A stretch of 64,000 nucleotides of DNA from Blastocatellia bacterium (lineage in GTDB: Bacteria > Acidobacteriota > Blastocatellia > UBA7656). Both the position numbers and the translations under genes were made by a program. Location: the NCBI GenBank assembly GCA_035275065.1, contig DATENM010000102.1:78011-142010 (forward strand), written 5' to 3'. Positions 26,318-35,615 of this stretch are shown one piece after another (position 1 is the first letter of the stretch; each line of letters starts with the position of its first letter). Below the pieces are notes generated by a model. That model saw only the letters and a program-made list of their open reading frames with translations. It did not search any database and was not told where the DNA came from.

Positions 26318-26575
26318 ATGGCGGTGAGATTTCGACAACTACAGGTCCCCAAAGATGTCATCGGGCGACTGGGGATGACGGCTGAAGAGTACCGCAGGCA
26401 TCAAGAGGCCGGCGAGAAATGGTGTTCGGGCTGTAAGACCTGGCACCCGCTAGCGGCCTTCGCCTCTTACAGCGCCCAGCCCGATGGGTTGCAGCACCAC
26501 TGCCGCGCCTGGTTTGCAAACTACCGGGCGCGGCGATTCGCCAGGGCCGCCCTGAAAAGAAGGAGGGGGAGATGA
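26318..26575 (+). CDS. Small Cys/His protein of unknown function
   Basis: 85 residues. A central C-x2-C...H-x-C motif (WCSGCKTWHPLAAF, LQHHCRAWF) suggests one bound zinc; the pattern resembles the short zinc-binding modules found next to phage and HNH proteins (CxxCgxxKPxxxF...DGLxxxCkxC). The C-terminus is strongly basic (RARRFARAALKRRRGR), which could bind nucleic acid. ATG 26318 is seven bases after the preceding receiver gene; the frame is open further upstream but overlaps that gene. Its stop overlaps the next start (ATGA), so it is translationally coupled to the coiled-coil gene. Function not recognised. Confidence 0.65.
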   Translation: MAVRFRQLQVPKDVIGRLGMTAEEYRRHQEAGEKWCSGCKTWHPLAAFASYSAQPDGLQHHCRAWFANYRARRFARAALKRRRGR

Positions 26576-27057
26576 GCGATGATAAGCAAGGCCAGAAGAA
26601 CTACGTCTACCGCGTGCTCGACGACACGACCAGCTACGTGCAAGCGCTGCTGGGCGACAACGAAAAGTTGCGCCAGTTGCTCGGCTCGATGAAAGACGAG
26701 AAGGACCAGGCCGAGCAGCAGTTGCTAATGATCGACGGCGAGCTGAAGCGCGTCCGCGAAGAGAAGAGCCGTCTGGAACAGGAGCTGGCGCAGATTGAAA
26801 GTGAGAAGCGGCAGTTCTCCGGGCGCTACATCGAGGTCGAGCAGCAGAACGCCAAGTCGCTGCTCAACCTGATGAGCTTCTTCCGCATCGAGGAGACGAC
26901 ACACGCGGCGTTCCGGCTGCCGCAGACGAGCAGGCCCCTCCACCACAATGGGCATGCGCAGGCCGTCGCTCGATCAGCGTTCGCAAGGGCGAGCGCGGAA
27001 CGTAACGGCCACGGCACGGCGCGGCCGGTCGAGGAGCCGGAGTTCAGGCATTTCTAG
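26572..27057 (+). CDS. Coiled-coil protein of the Che-like cluster
   Basis: 161 residues. About residues 20-95 form a long charged coiled coil (NEKLRQLLGSMKDEKDQAEQ, ELAQIESEKRQFSGRYIEVE). The last 60 residues are polar and disordered-looking. No catalytic motif, signal peptide or membrane helix. Overlaps the preceding zinc-motif gene by four bases and lies 17 bases before cheW, so it is probably an accessory or scaffold part of the signalling array. No family recognised. Confidence 0.7.
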   Translation: MSDDKQGQKNYVYRVLDDTTSYVQALLGDNEKLRQLLGSMKDEKDQAEQQLLMIDGELKRVREEKSRLEQELAQIESEKRQFSGRYIEVEQQNAKSLLNLMSFFRIEETTHAAFRLPQTSRPLHHNGHAQAVARSAFARASAERNGHGTARPVEEPEFRHF

Positions 27058-27074
27058 GAAGGAGGCAAGGCGCG

Positions 27075-27638
27075 ATGGAATTATTAGACCAGACGCAATT
27101 TCTCACCTTCCTGATCGCTGAAGAAGAGTATGCCGTCAGCATTCTCAAGGTGAAGGAGATTCTCGAATTCGACACGCTGACGCGTGTGCCGCAGGCTCCC
27201 GCGTTCATTCGCGGCGTCATCAACCTGCGCGGCAAGGTCGTCCCGGTCATCGATCTGGCGGTCAAGTTCAGGCTCGGCGACAGCCGCCTCACCAGGCGGA
27301 CGTGCATCGTCATCGTCGAAGTCGAGCTTGAGGGCGAGCCGATTGTGATGGGCGTGATGGCCGACGCCGTCTGCCAGGTGATCGAGCTGCGGCCTAACGA
27401 TATCGAAGCGCCGCCGGCATTCGGCACGCCGGTTTGCACGGATCATCTGCTGGGCCTGGGCCGAGCCGGGAAGAAGTTTGTGCTCATCCTCGACATCGAG
27501 CGCGTGTTGTCGAGCGCCGACTTGACGACGGCGTCGCTGGTGGCCGAAGAAGCCATCGAGACGACCGCGCCTGAAGGCGACCTCCTACCGGATACGCCTG
27601 AAGGCATGGCCGGCGGCGCTGAGGCGCAAGCGCCGTGA
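27075..27638 (+). CDS. cheW: CheW-like chemotaxis coupling protein
   Basis: 187 residues. CheW couples receptors to the CheA kinase. The fold is clear: FLIAEEEYAVSILKVKEIL, RVPQAPAFIRGVINLRGKVV (the receptor/CheA contact), PVIDLAVKFRLG, VGVMADAVCQV-like strand and KFVLILDIERVL. The ~30-residue C-terminal tail is acidic and non-conserved. A GTGA overlap couples it to the truncated cheR. No cheA or receptor gene is in the window. Confidence 0.92.
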   Translation: MELLDQTQFLTFLIAEEEYAVSILKVKEILEFDTLTRVPQAPAFIRGVINLRGKVVPVIDLAVKFRLGDSRLTRRTCIVIVEVELEGEPIVMGVMADAVCQVIELRPNDIEAPPAFGTPVCTDHLLGLGRAGKKFVLILDIERVLSSADLTTASLVAEEAIETTAPEGDLLPDTPEGMAGGAEAQAP

Positions 27639-28111
27639 GCGGTTCGGTTGATTACACCGGCGAAAGCCTCATTCGACCGATCAGCGATGGCGAGTTCGGG
27701 CTTTTTCAAGCCTTCGTCCTCAAGGAAGCAGGCATCTACCTTTCCGATATGAAGAAGGCGCTGCTGGTCGGGCGTCTCGCCCGCCGCCTGCGCGAGCTGG
27801 GCCTGAACTCCTTCGGCGAGTACTACCGCCAGATGAAAGCCGGCGACGGGCGCGAGCAAGTGATTATGCTCGACCTGATCTGCACCAACGAGACGGCCTT
27901 CTTCCGCGAGCCGCGGCAGTTTGAGTTTCTCGATCAGCAGGTCTACCCGCGATGGCTGGCAGAGGCGGCACAAGGCGCGCGACCGAAGCATATCAAGGTG
28001 TGGAGCGCCGGCTGCTCGACCGGCGAGGAGCCTTACTCAATCGCCATGAGTCTGCTGTCGCGCTTTCCAGCCGATAATCCCCTCTGTGATTCTGAAGCGG
28101 GCCTGGGCTAG
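27635..28111 (+). pseudogene. cheR: Truncated CheR chemotaxis methyltransferase
   Basis: 158 residues against about 270-290 for CheR. The N-terminal helical domain (AGIYLSDMKKALLVGRLARR, MLDLICTNETAFFREPRQFE) and the start of the AdoMet site (WSAGCSTGEEPYSIAM) are intact. The homology ends near SLLSRFP and the frame closes after DNPLCDSEAGLG. No continuation is visible in any frame before the next gene at 28213, so the rest of the methyltransferase domain, and any following cheA/cheB/receptor genes, appear to have been deleted or replaced. The protein is unlikely to methylate. GTG start overlaps the cheW stop. Confidence 0.8.
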
Positions 28112-28212
28112 CGCGCCGGCCTCAAGAATCACGTCTCGTTGAGGTCATCGCCGAGTCGGATGTCGGATGGTCAGCGCCAGCCCTGCGGTCTTGTGCTAGT
28201 ATAAGCTCCGCC

Positions 28213-29706
28213 ATGAAAGTTGCTCGATCTGACAAAGGAATGATTGTCGCGGCTCACCCGCTTGCGGCGGAGGCTGGCCACCATATACTCGCCAACGGCG
28301 GCAACGCGGTGGAGGCCGCTGTCGCGGTCTCGCTGGCGCTCGGCGTCGTCGAGCCCTTCGCCTCAAGCCTGGGCGGCGGCGGCTTTATGATGATTGCGCC
28401 GCGCGGGCAGCTCACAGAGACCGTGGTGATTGATGGCCGCGGCAAACTCTCATCGCTGGCGACGGAAGAATACATCTATCCGAAAGGCGTGATGCTGCCC
28501 TGGGTGCCGAAGACCGGGCCGATGTCGATTGCCGTGCCTGGACTGGGGCGAATGCTCGGCCTGGCGCTTGAGCGTTTTGGTGGCCGCCTGCCGCTTAGCG
28601 ATATGGTCAGCCCGGCGATCCGCCTCGCCCGCGACGGCTTCGCGGTCGGCGAAGTGTTCGTGTATTGCTCCTCCCTGTTTGAAGGCACCGTGCGGTCAAC
28701 GCCTGAGTGCGCGCGAATCTTTTACCGTGACGGCGCGCGCTATAAGGCTGGCGAGCGCCTTGTTCAGAGCGATCTGGCGCGGGCGCTTGGCATCGTCGCC
28801 GAGCAAGGTTTTGAGTCGTGCTACGGCGGTGAAATTGGCAGCGCGATGCAGCGCGCCGTCAACGCCACGGGGCCTGTCTGGGGAGAAGGCGACCTGCGCG
28901 CTTATGAAGCGAAGCTGCGGCAGCCTTTGATCGCTGAAGTCGCCGGACACCAGATCGCCACGACGGCGGCGCCTTCGCGGGGCGGTGCCGGCATCATCCG
29001 CACATTGCTGAGCTATGACCGTGACCCTGTGCGGTTGGCGCCGACGATCCGTTCGACGTTTCGAGAGCTGCACCCGCTGATCGGCGACCCGGACCTTGTC
29101 GGGATCGCCCGGTCGAATCCGGGTGCAGGCGCAGAGGCTCCGCCGCCGGGAGGCGGCACCACACACTTCGTAGTCGTTGACGGCGAAGGCACGATTGTGA
29201 CGATGAGCCAGACCATCGGCCACTTCTTCGGCAGCGGCGTCGTGGTCGAAGGCTTCGGCATTGTGCTCAACGACGACATCTCAGACATGGAGCGCAAGGC
29301 CGGTCATCCGAACTCCGTGGGGCCGAATAAGCGCTCGGTGGCCAACATGGCGCCGACCATCGTCTTCCGAAATGGCAGGCCGCGATTGGCGCTGGGGACG
29401 CCGGGCAGCTTGCGGATATTCCCGGCCATGGCGCAGGTGATCGGCAAGGTGGTGTTTGAGGGGCTGGACCTGGAAGCGGCGGTTGCCGCGGGTCGCATTC
29501 ACTGGGAGGAGAATCGTTACTTTTTCGAAGGCGACATTGCCGCTGATGTTCGGGCGCGGGCCCGGCAGGAACTCGACGACCCCGTAGATGAACGGCGCTC
29601 GCAGGACCTGTTCTTTGGTGGCATTCATGCGGTCGAGATCATTGACGATGGGACGATCATCGGCGTTGCTGACCCTCGACGCGAAGGCGTTGCGCTCGGA
29701 CTCTAG
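28213..29706 (+). CDS. ggt: Gamma-glutamyltransferase family protein
   Basis: 497 residues of the Ntn-hydrolase family that cleaves or transfers the gamma-glutamyl group of glutathione and related compounds. The large-subunit part has GMIVAAHPLAAEAG, GGNAVEAAVAVSLALGVVEP and SSLGGGGFMM. Autoprocessing should occur before the Thr in GGGTTHFVVVDGEG; the small-subunit part has SIG-like GHFFGSGVVV and PNKRSVANMAPTIV. There is no signal peptide, so a cytoplasmic enzyme or a related acylase is possible. A TATAAG hexamer ends seven bases before the ATG, which suggests a very short or absent leader. Confidence 0.88.
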   Translation: MKVARSDKGMIVAAHPLAAEAGHHILANGGNAVEAAVAVSLALGVVEPFASSLGGGGFMMIAPRGQLTETVVIDGRGKLSSLATEEYIYPKGVMLPWVPKTGPMSIAVPGLGRMLGLALERFGGRLPLSDMVSPAIRLARDGFAVGEVFVYCSSLFEGTVRSTPECARIFYRDGARYKAGERLVQSDLARALGIVAEQGFESCYGGEIGSAMQRAVNATGPVWGEGDLRAYEAKLRQPLIAEVAGHQIATTAAPSRGGAGIIRTLLSYDRDPVRLAPTIRSTFRELHPLIGDPDLVGIARSNPGAGAEAPPPGGGTTHFVVVDGEGTIVTMSQTIGHFFGSGVVVEGFGIVLNDDISDMERKAGHPNSVGPNKRSVANMAPTIVFRNGRPRLALGTPGSLRIFPAMAQVIGKVVFEGLDLEAAVAAGRIHWEENRYFFEGDIAADVRARARQELDDPVDERRSQDLFFGGIHAVEIIDDGTIIGVADPRREGVALGL

Positions 29707-29714
29707 CTTCCGAT

Positions 29715-29746
29715 GCAGAAGGTCTGCTCAGCAGAAGGTCTGCTCA
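29715..29746. repeat. Tandem 16-bp duplication forming two small hairpins
   Basis: GCAGAAGGTCTGCTCA occurs twice in a row. Each copy folds as GCAGA-AGG-TCTGC (six pairs in the second copy). It lies between the convergent gamma-glutamyltransferase and PilZ genes and could end transcription from both. Confidence 0.8.
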
Positions 29747-29763
29747 TTGGCCGACAGCCGCCT

Positions 29764-30075
29764 TCATCTCTCTTGGCGCGTGATGATCTCGGCGATCTGT
29801 TGCTGGTCTTCGGGCGCGATCTGTGTAAAGCGTATGGCCATGCCGATGCGCGGCTCGCTGCGAACCACGATTCCCTCGGCTCGAATCTCATGGCCGCCGG
29901 GCAGGCGGAATTCGAGTTGTAGAGGTACGCCTTCCGGCAGCGGGCTCATCACATCCACGTAAACGCCGGTCTCGCTCATGTCCGAGATGCGCGTCTGCCC
30001 GCGCAAGCCGCCGCCTTCGTACCGCACTTCGACGATGATCATGCGCCGCTTCGAATGTCGTTTATCTTCACCCAT
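29764..30075 (-). CDS. PilZ-domain protein, probable c-di-GMP receptor
   Basis: 103 residues, a stand-alone PilZ barrel. The ligand motifs are present: the basic N-terminal RHSKRR (RxxxR class) and ISDMSETGVYVD (D/NxSxxG). It may read the c-di-GMP pool that the EAL protein 4 kb away would lower, though nothing in the sequence ties them together directly. No signal or membrane helix. Confidence 0.88.
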   Translation of the reverse strand: MGEDKRHSKRRMIIVEVRYEGGGLRGQTRISDMSETGVYVDVMSPLPEGVPLQLEFRLPGGHEIRAEGIVVRSEPRIGMAIRFTQIAPEDQQQIAEIITRQER

Positions 30076-30276
30076 GTCATTTCACCATTTCTGCCTTCGA
30101 CTATGATCTACGCGACTTTGTCTTCGCGCAACCCTGGACGCCGGTTGTTCTACTGGCCGTCTTGCCTTGAGCGCCGCAGTCGAGCGAAGATGAATCGTGC
30201 GACGAATATCATAAGCCTAACCCACCTTGCGCGATAGCATGCTCTAGCGCGCCGCGTCAGGAGTCACGAAATCACT

Positions 30277-32742
30277 GTGGGAAATAAACATGAAGATGCC
30301 CATGCTTTGAAGGAAGCGAAGCGGCTGAAGAACGCCGACAACTGGAAGCACCTCGCCCGCTGGCATGGCGAAGGATATTACACGCTTCACACCGAAGACA
30401 CCGGCGATGTGCCGGTGCGGCTGTTTTTGACGCCGAAACTGCTTCGCGAGACCGAAGAGATCATCTATCGCCAGATCGTCAACGCGACGCGTTTCCCCGG
30501 CGTCAAGTGTGTCATCATCACGCCCGACACGCATTACGGCTACGGCGTGCCGGTCGGCTGTGTGCTGCTGACAGACGCCGCGAGCGGCGCGGTCGCGATG
30601 GGGCCGGTGGGCTACGATATCGGCTGCTTCACAGCGGATACCCTGGTGCCGACTGTGGACGGCAATAGCTATCCGATTGCTGAGCTTGCCGAATCAGGCT
30701 GCGAAATTCTCATATACGCACTTTCATCCGATCACCGAGTCGTCGTGGCGAAAGCGAAGGCGAGGAAGACGCGAACCAACGCGCCGCTAGTGAAGGTCAC
30801 GCTCGATAATGGCAGAGAAATCGTCTGCACGCCGGATCATGATTTCATGCTTCGGGACGGAACCTATCTTCAGGCGCAATGCCTTAGGCCGCAGATGTCG
30901 TTAATGCCCTTCGACAAGCGGACGGACAAGGACGGCTACGTCATGGTTCGACACCCGGCGACCGGCTTGAATCAGAAGGTACATTGGATTATGGCGCGTG
31001 CCGGGTTGTTAGGAAAAATTCCGGCTTTTGCTGGACAGAAGACGATCATCCATCATCGGAATTTCACCCCCGAAGATAACCGCTTAGAAAACCTCGAATT
31101 CATGGGTGATCGTGACCACATGAGTTACCACAAATCGATAGCCGAACGGAATCCTGGTTTCCAGTCGCCAGAATTTGAAGCGAGAAGAAAAGCGGCAATT
31201 TCGGCGAAGGCGCAAACGGCTGAAGGCTACGCTTATTTTGCTGCCCGCGGCTCGGCAAATCTCGCGCGGTGGCGTCAGCAGAATCCGGGGGCCGAAAAGC
31301 AGGCTGCGATTGAAAACCGCAACGGCGAGCGTGGCAAACCATACCTTATCGCCTACAACAAGAGTGCGGCGGGCAGAGCAAAGTCATCCGAGGTGGCGCA
31401 TCGCACGCATGCTTGCGAAGCCTGCGGCGAAGAAGTAAGCGGAGGCGGGTTTGGCATTCATAACCACCGTCGCAGCAAACATGGTTACAACCACAAGGTC
31501 GTTTCAGTCGAGCCCTTGAATTCCGTCGCCGACGTGTACTGCTTAACCGTTCCTGATTATGGCAACTTTGCTCTTGATGCAGGCGTCTTCGTGCATAATT
31601 GCGGAATGGTCAGCGCCAAATCGGATGTGCCGGTTGACGCGGCGACGCCGGAACGCCGGCTGGCTTTCAATCGCGCCGTGATGGAGCGCGTCGAGTTCGG
31701 CGCCGGCGGCAAGAGCGTCAGGCTGAAGCATCTCGACCAGCGCGAGTTCAATAACCTCGTGCGCGGCGGCGCCGAGTACTACGTTGAGAAGTACGGCGCG
31801 ACCTTTGACCGCAGCCGCGCCGAGCGCCACCGCCTGCCGGTAGATGACGACTGGCAGCCGCCGCTCGGCGGCAAGGGCCGACCCGAGCGCGGCATGCAGC
31901 AACTCGGCTCGCTGGGTGGCGGCAATCACTTCATCGAGCTGCAACGCGCCGAAGAGACCGGTACGCTGTTCGTTCAGGCGCACACAGGCTCGCGGGGTTG
32001 GGGGCACGGGCTGGCGACCAACTACTTCGAGATGGCGCGCGAAGAAAAGCCACGGGTCATCACCGACATCGATCTCGGCTATTTCACGCCCGATTCGGCG
32101 CACTATCGCGATTATCTGAACGCCGTCGCGGCAGGCGGCAACTATGCCATCCTCAACCGGCTGATCATCTTTGAGCAGATCGCGCGGGCCTTCAGCGATG
32201 TCTTTGGCGGCGAGCTGGAATTGATCTACGAGATCAGCCACAACCTGGTGCAGCGCGAGCCGCACCCGGAATTCGGCGATGTCTGGGTGCATCGCAAGGG
32301 CGCGACGCGCGCCTTCCCCGCCGCTCACCCGGCGCTCGCCGGGACGATCTGGGAGACGACCGGTCATCCCGTGCTGATCCCCGGCTCGAACAAGGATTGG
32401 AGCTATGTGCTGCGCCCGCAAGAGGGGGCGGTCAAGAGCGGCTATTCGGTCAATCACGGCGCGGGCCGCCGAATGTCGCGCGGCGAAGCCACACGCCGCC
32501 TGAACCAGCGCGAGATTGACCGCGAGTACCGCGAGGCCGGCATCATCGTCAACGCCAATGGCCACGTGCCGATTGACGAGGCCGCGCCCTGCTACAAGCC
32601 CGCCGAAGAAGTGATCGAAGCCGTCGTCGGCGCGGGGCTCGCAACGATTGAGTATCGTCTGTGGCCGCTCGCCTCGCTCAAAGGCGAAGAGGGACGGCGC
32701 GGCAGGAAGCGCAAAGGCAAGCCGTCGAGCAAGCATTTTTGA
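30277..32742 (+). CDS. rtcB: RNA-splicing ligase RtcB interrupted in frame by an intein
   Basis: The 821-residue precursor would give a 496-residue RtcB after protein splicing. RtcB joins 2',3'-cyclic phosphate or 3'-phosphate RNA ends to 5'-OH ends using Mn and GTP. Extein signatures: DTHYGYGVPVG, GYDIG|CGMVSAK (the Cys is a metal ligand), LGGGNHFIELQ, VQAHTGSRGWG and SVNHGAGRRMSR with the guanylylated His. The intein occupies residues 117-441. Start is GTG; an ATG 13 bases later is out of frame and stops at once. No RNA-repair operon partner (archease, rtcA) is adjacent. glpK follows after about 200 bases. Confidence 0.95.
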   Translation: MGNKHEDAHALKEAKRLKNADNWKHLARWHGEGYYTLHTEDTGDVPVRLFLTPKLLRETEEIIYRQIVNATRFPGVKCVIITPDTHYGYGVPVGCVLLTDAASGAVAMGPVGYDIGCFTADTLVPTVDGNSYPIAELAESGCEILIYALSSDHRVVVAKAKARKTRTNAPLVKVTLDNGREIVCTPDHDFMLRDGTYLQAQCLRPQMSLMPFDKRTDKDGYVMVRHPATGLNQKVHWIMARAGLLGKIPAFAGQKTIIHHRNFTPEDNRLENLEFMGDRDHMSYHKSIAERNPGFQSPEFEARRKAAISAKAQTAEGYAYFAARGSANLARWRQQNPGAEKQAAIENRNGERGKPYLIAYNKSAAGRAKSSEVAHRTHACEACGEEVSGGGFGIHNHRRSKHGYNHKVVSVEPLNSVADVYCLTVPDYGNFALDAGVFVHNCGMVSAKSDVPVDAATPERRLAFNRAVMERVEFGAGGKSVRLKHLDQREFNNLVRGGAEYYVEKYGATFDRSRAERHRLPVDDDWQPPLGGKGRPERGMQQLGSLGGGNHFIELQRAEETGTLFVQAHTGSRGWGHGLATNYFEMAREEKPRVITDIDLGYFTPDSAHYRDYLNAVAAGGNYAILNRLIIFEQIARAFSDVFGGELELIYEISHNLVQREPHPEFGDVWVHRKGATRAFPAAHPALAGTIWETTGHPVLIPGSNKDWSYVLRPQEGAVKSGYSVNHGAGRRMSRGEATRRLNQREIDREYREAGIIVNANGHVPIDEAAPCYKPAEEVIEAVVGAGLATIEYRLWPLASLKGEEGRRGRKRKGKPSSKHF
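30625..31599 (+). other. Intein in RtcB with HNH homing endonuclease
   Basis: 325 residues from C117 to N441. Block A CFTADTLVPTVDG, block B TPDHDFMLRDG with the conserved His, and a C-terminal FVHN before C442 give all nucleophiles for standard splicing. A central HNH endonuclease motif lies in TIIHHRNFTPEDNRLENLEF followed by DHMSYH. Near the end, HACEACGEEVSGGG...HNHRRSKH looks like a C2H2-type zinc finger, perhaps for target recognition. It is inserted directly before the metal-binding Cys. Codon use is more AT-rich than in the exteins. Confidence 0.93.
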
Positions 32743-32782
32743 AAAGCGGCAAGCGTCAGAAGCGGCTTTCAATTGGCAGTCG

Positions 32783-32857
32783 CCTGGGGGCGCGGGCATC
32801 TTGCCTGCCCTTCTCACGCCTACGAGGCCATGCGGGCGAGACGCCGGCGCTCCCAGG
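32783..32857. repeat. Long imperfect palindrome (REP-like)
   Basis: Begins CCTGGGGGCGCGGGCATCTT and ends in the near-complement GGCGCTCCCAGG, with GCCTGC and GCGGGC arms inside. It lies in the 196-base rtcB-glpK gap. Dispersed repeats of this style are common in GC-rich genomes. Confidence 0.6.
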
Positions 32858-32938
32858 CTCTACCACCGGCTTCGCCTCAGACGAAGCCGATGGTATGATA
32901 AGCCCCTCACGCAGGCAAAACCGCCCCAGGAGACATCA

Positions 32939-34441
<1,503 letters not shown>

Positions 34442-34462
34442 TTTTGGGAGGGTGTTGTTTCA

Positions 34463-35545
34463 ATGAAACATTCGCGATGGTTATTCTTGCTCATCCTTCT
34501 CATCCTTGTCTTGACGCTGGCCGCATCAATCACGGCAGGCACAAAGCCGGGCCGCGAGCCGAAGCGCCCGGATAAATGGCGCGCTGTTCATGTGCTCGAT
34601 TATGCGAGCGACGCCGACCTTGAGGTGTTTGCCCAGAACATTCCGAAGCTGAAGGCTATGGGCGTCAATGTCATCGTCTTTGAGGTTGATTATAATTTCG
34701 ACTTCAAATCACACCCGGAGTTGCGCCGCGGCACGACGCCGATCACCAGGGCTGGGGCGCGTCGGCTGGCCGACCTCTGCCGCCGCCAGGGCATTCGCTT
34801 GATCCCTGAGTTTCAATCGCTCGGCCACCAGTCGTGGAAAGCCGATACCCTGCCGTTGCTGACCGTCTACCCGAAGCTCGACTTGACGCCCGGCGCATTT
34901 CCGAACAACGAAGGCATCTATTGCCGCGAGTGGGACCCGCTGAATCCTGAAGTCAATCGCATTGTCTTCGCCTTGATGGACGAGATCATCGAGGCGTTTC
35001 ACGCCGACGCCCTGCACGTCGGCATGGACGAAGTCTTTCTGCTCGGCTCCGAGCAATCGCCGTCCACGAAAGGCAAAGACCCTGCGCAGCTCTTCGCCCG
35101 AGCGGTCAACGATCTCTACGCGCATCTGGTGAAGCGGCGTCACGTCGAGATGCTGATGTGGGGCGACCGTTTGATTGATGGGCAGAAGTACGACTTCGGC
35201 GAATGGGAAGCCTCAAAGAACGGCACCGCCGCCGCGGTTGATCTGATTCCCAAAGACATCATCATCTGCCCCTGGCATTATGAGCTGCGCGACGCCTACC
35301 CGTCGGTCGCCTTCTTTCTTGAGAAAGGCTTTCGCGTGCTGCCGGCCAGTTGGAACAAGGTAGATGCGACGCAAGCCTTGATCGATTACGACGAGAAGCA
35401 GACGAGCCCGAAGATGCTGGGCCACCTGTTCACGACCTGGGGCGTGAAGAAAGATCAATTGCCCGATTACCCGCCCTTGATCGAAGGCTTGAAACGTCTG
35501 CGCCCTGCTGCGACCGCCGCTATCGGCAAGGCACCGCGCAGGTGA
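34463..35545 (+). CDS. Secreted or membrane-anchored GH20-like glycoside hydrolase
   Basis: 360 residues. A hydrophobic N-terminus (WLFLLILLILVLTLAASITA) serves as signal or anchor. A TIM-barrel domain follows with LKAMGVNVIVFEVDY, GIRLIPEFQSLGHQSW and the catalytic-looking HVGMDEVFLLG (185-195), where D189-E190 correspond to the Asp-Glu pair of GH20 beta-N-acetylhexosaminidases. No N-terminal zincin-like domain is present, so this is a distant or minimal member. It starts 21 bases after glpK. Substrate could be a cell-wall or chitin oligosaccharide; this is inference. Confidence 0.75.
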   Translation: MKHSRWLFLLILLILVLTLAASITAGTKPGREPKRPDKWRAVHVLDYASDADLEVFAQNIPKLKAMGVNVIVFEVDYNFDFKSHPELRRGTTPITRAGARRLADLCRRQGIRLIPEFQSLGHQSWKADTLPLLTVYPKLDLTPGAFPNNEGIYCREWDPLNPEVNRIVFALMDEIIEAFHADALHVGMDEVFLLGSEQSPSTKGKDPAQLFARAVNDLYAHLVKRRHVEMLMWGDRLIDGQKYDFGEWEASKNGTAAAVDLIPKDIIICPWHYELRDAYPSVAFFLEKGFRVLPASWNKVDATQALIDYDEKQTSPKMLGHLFTTWGVKKDQLPDYPPLIEGLKRLRPAATAAIGKAPRR

Positions 35546-35598
35546 GCCGCCGTGGCGATGGGCGACGCGTGACGTTTTCGGGGGACGGCGCGGCCTGC

Positions 35599-35604
35599 TA
35601 TAAT
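35599..35604 (+). promoter_or_regulatory. -10 element just before the CNNM gene
   Basis: TATAAT ends 11 bases before the ATG at 35616, so the transcript would have almost no leader. No convincing -35 box. Confidence 0.4.
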
Positions 35605-35615
35605 GCTCCCTAAGT

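Noticed and set aside
32648..32938. 97-codon N-terminal extension of glycerol kinase
   Set aside because: Passes through a REP-like palindrome; family homology and an AGGAGA site place the start at 32939.
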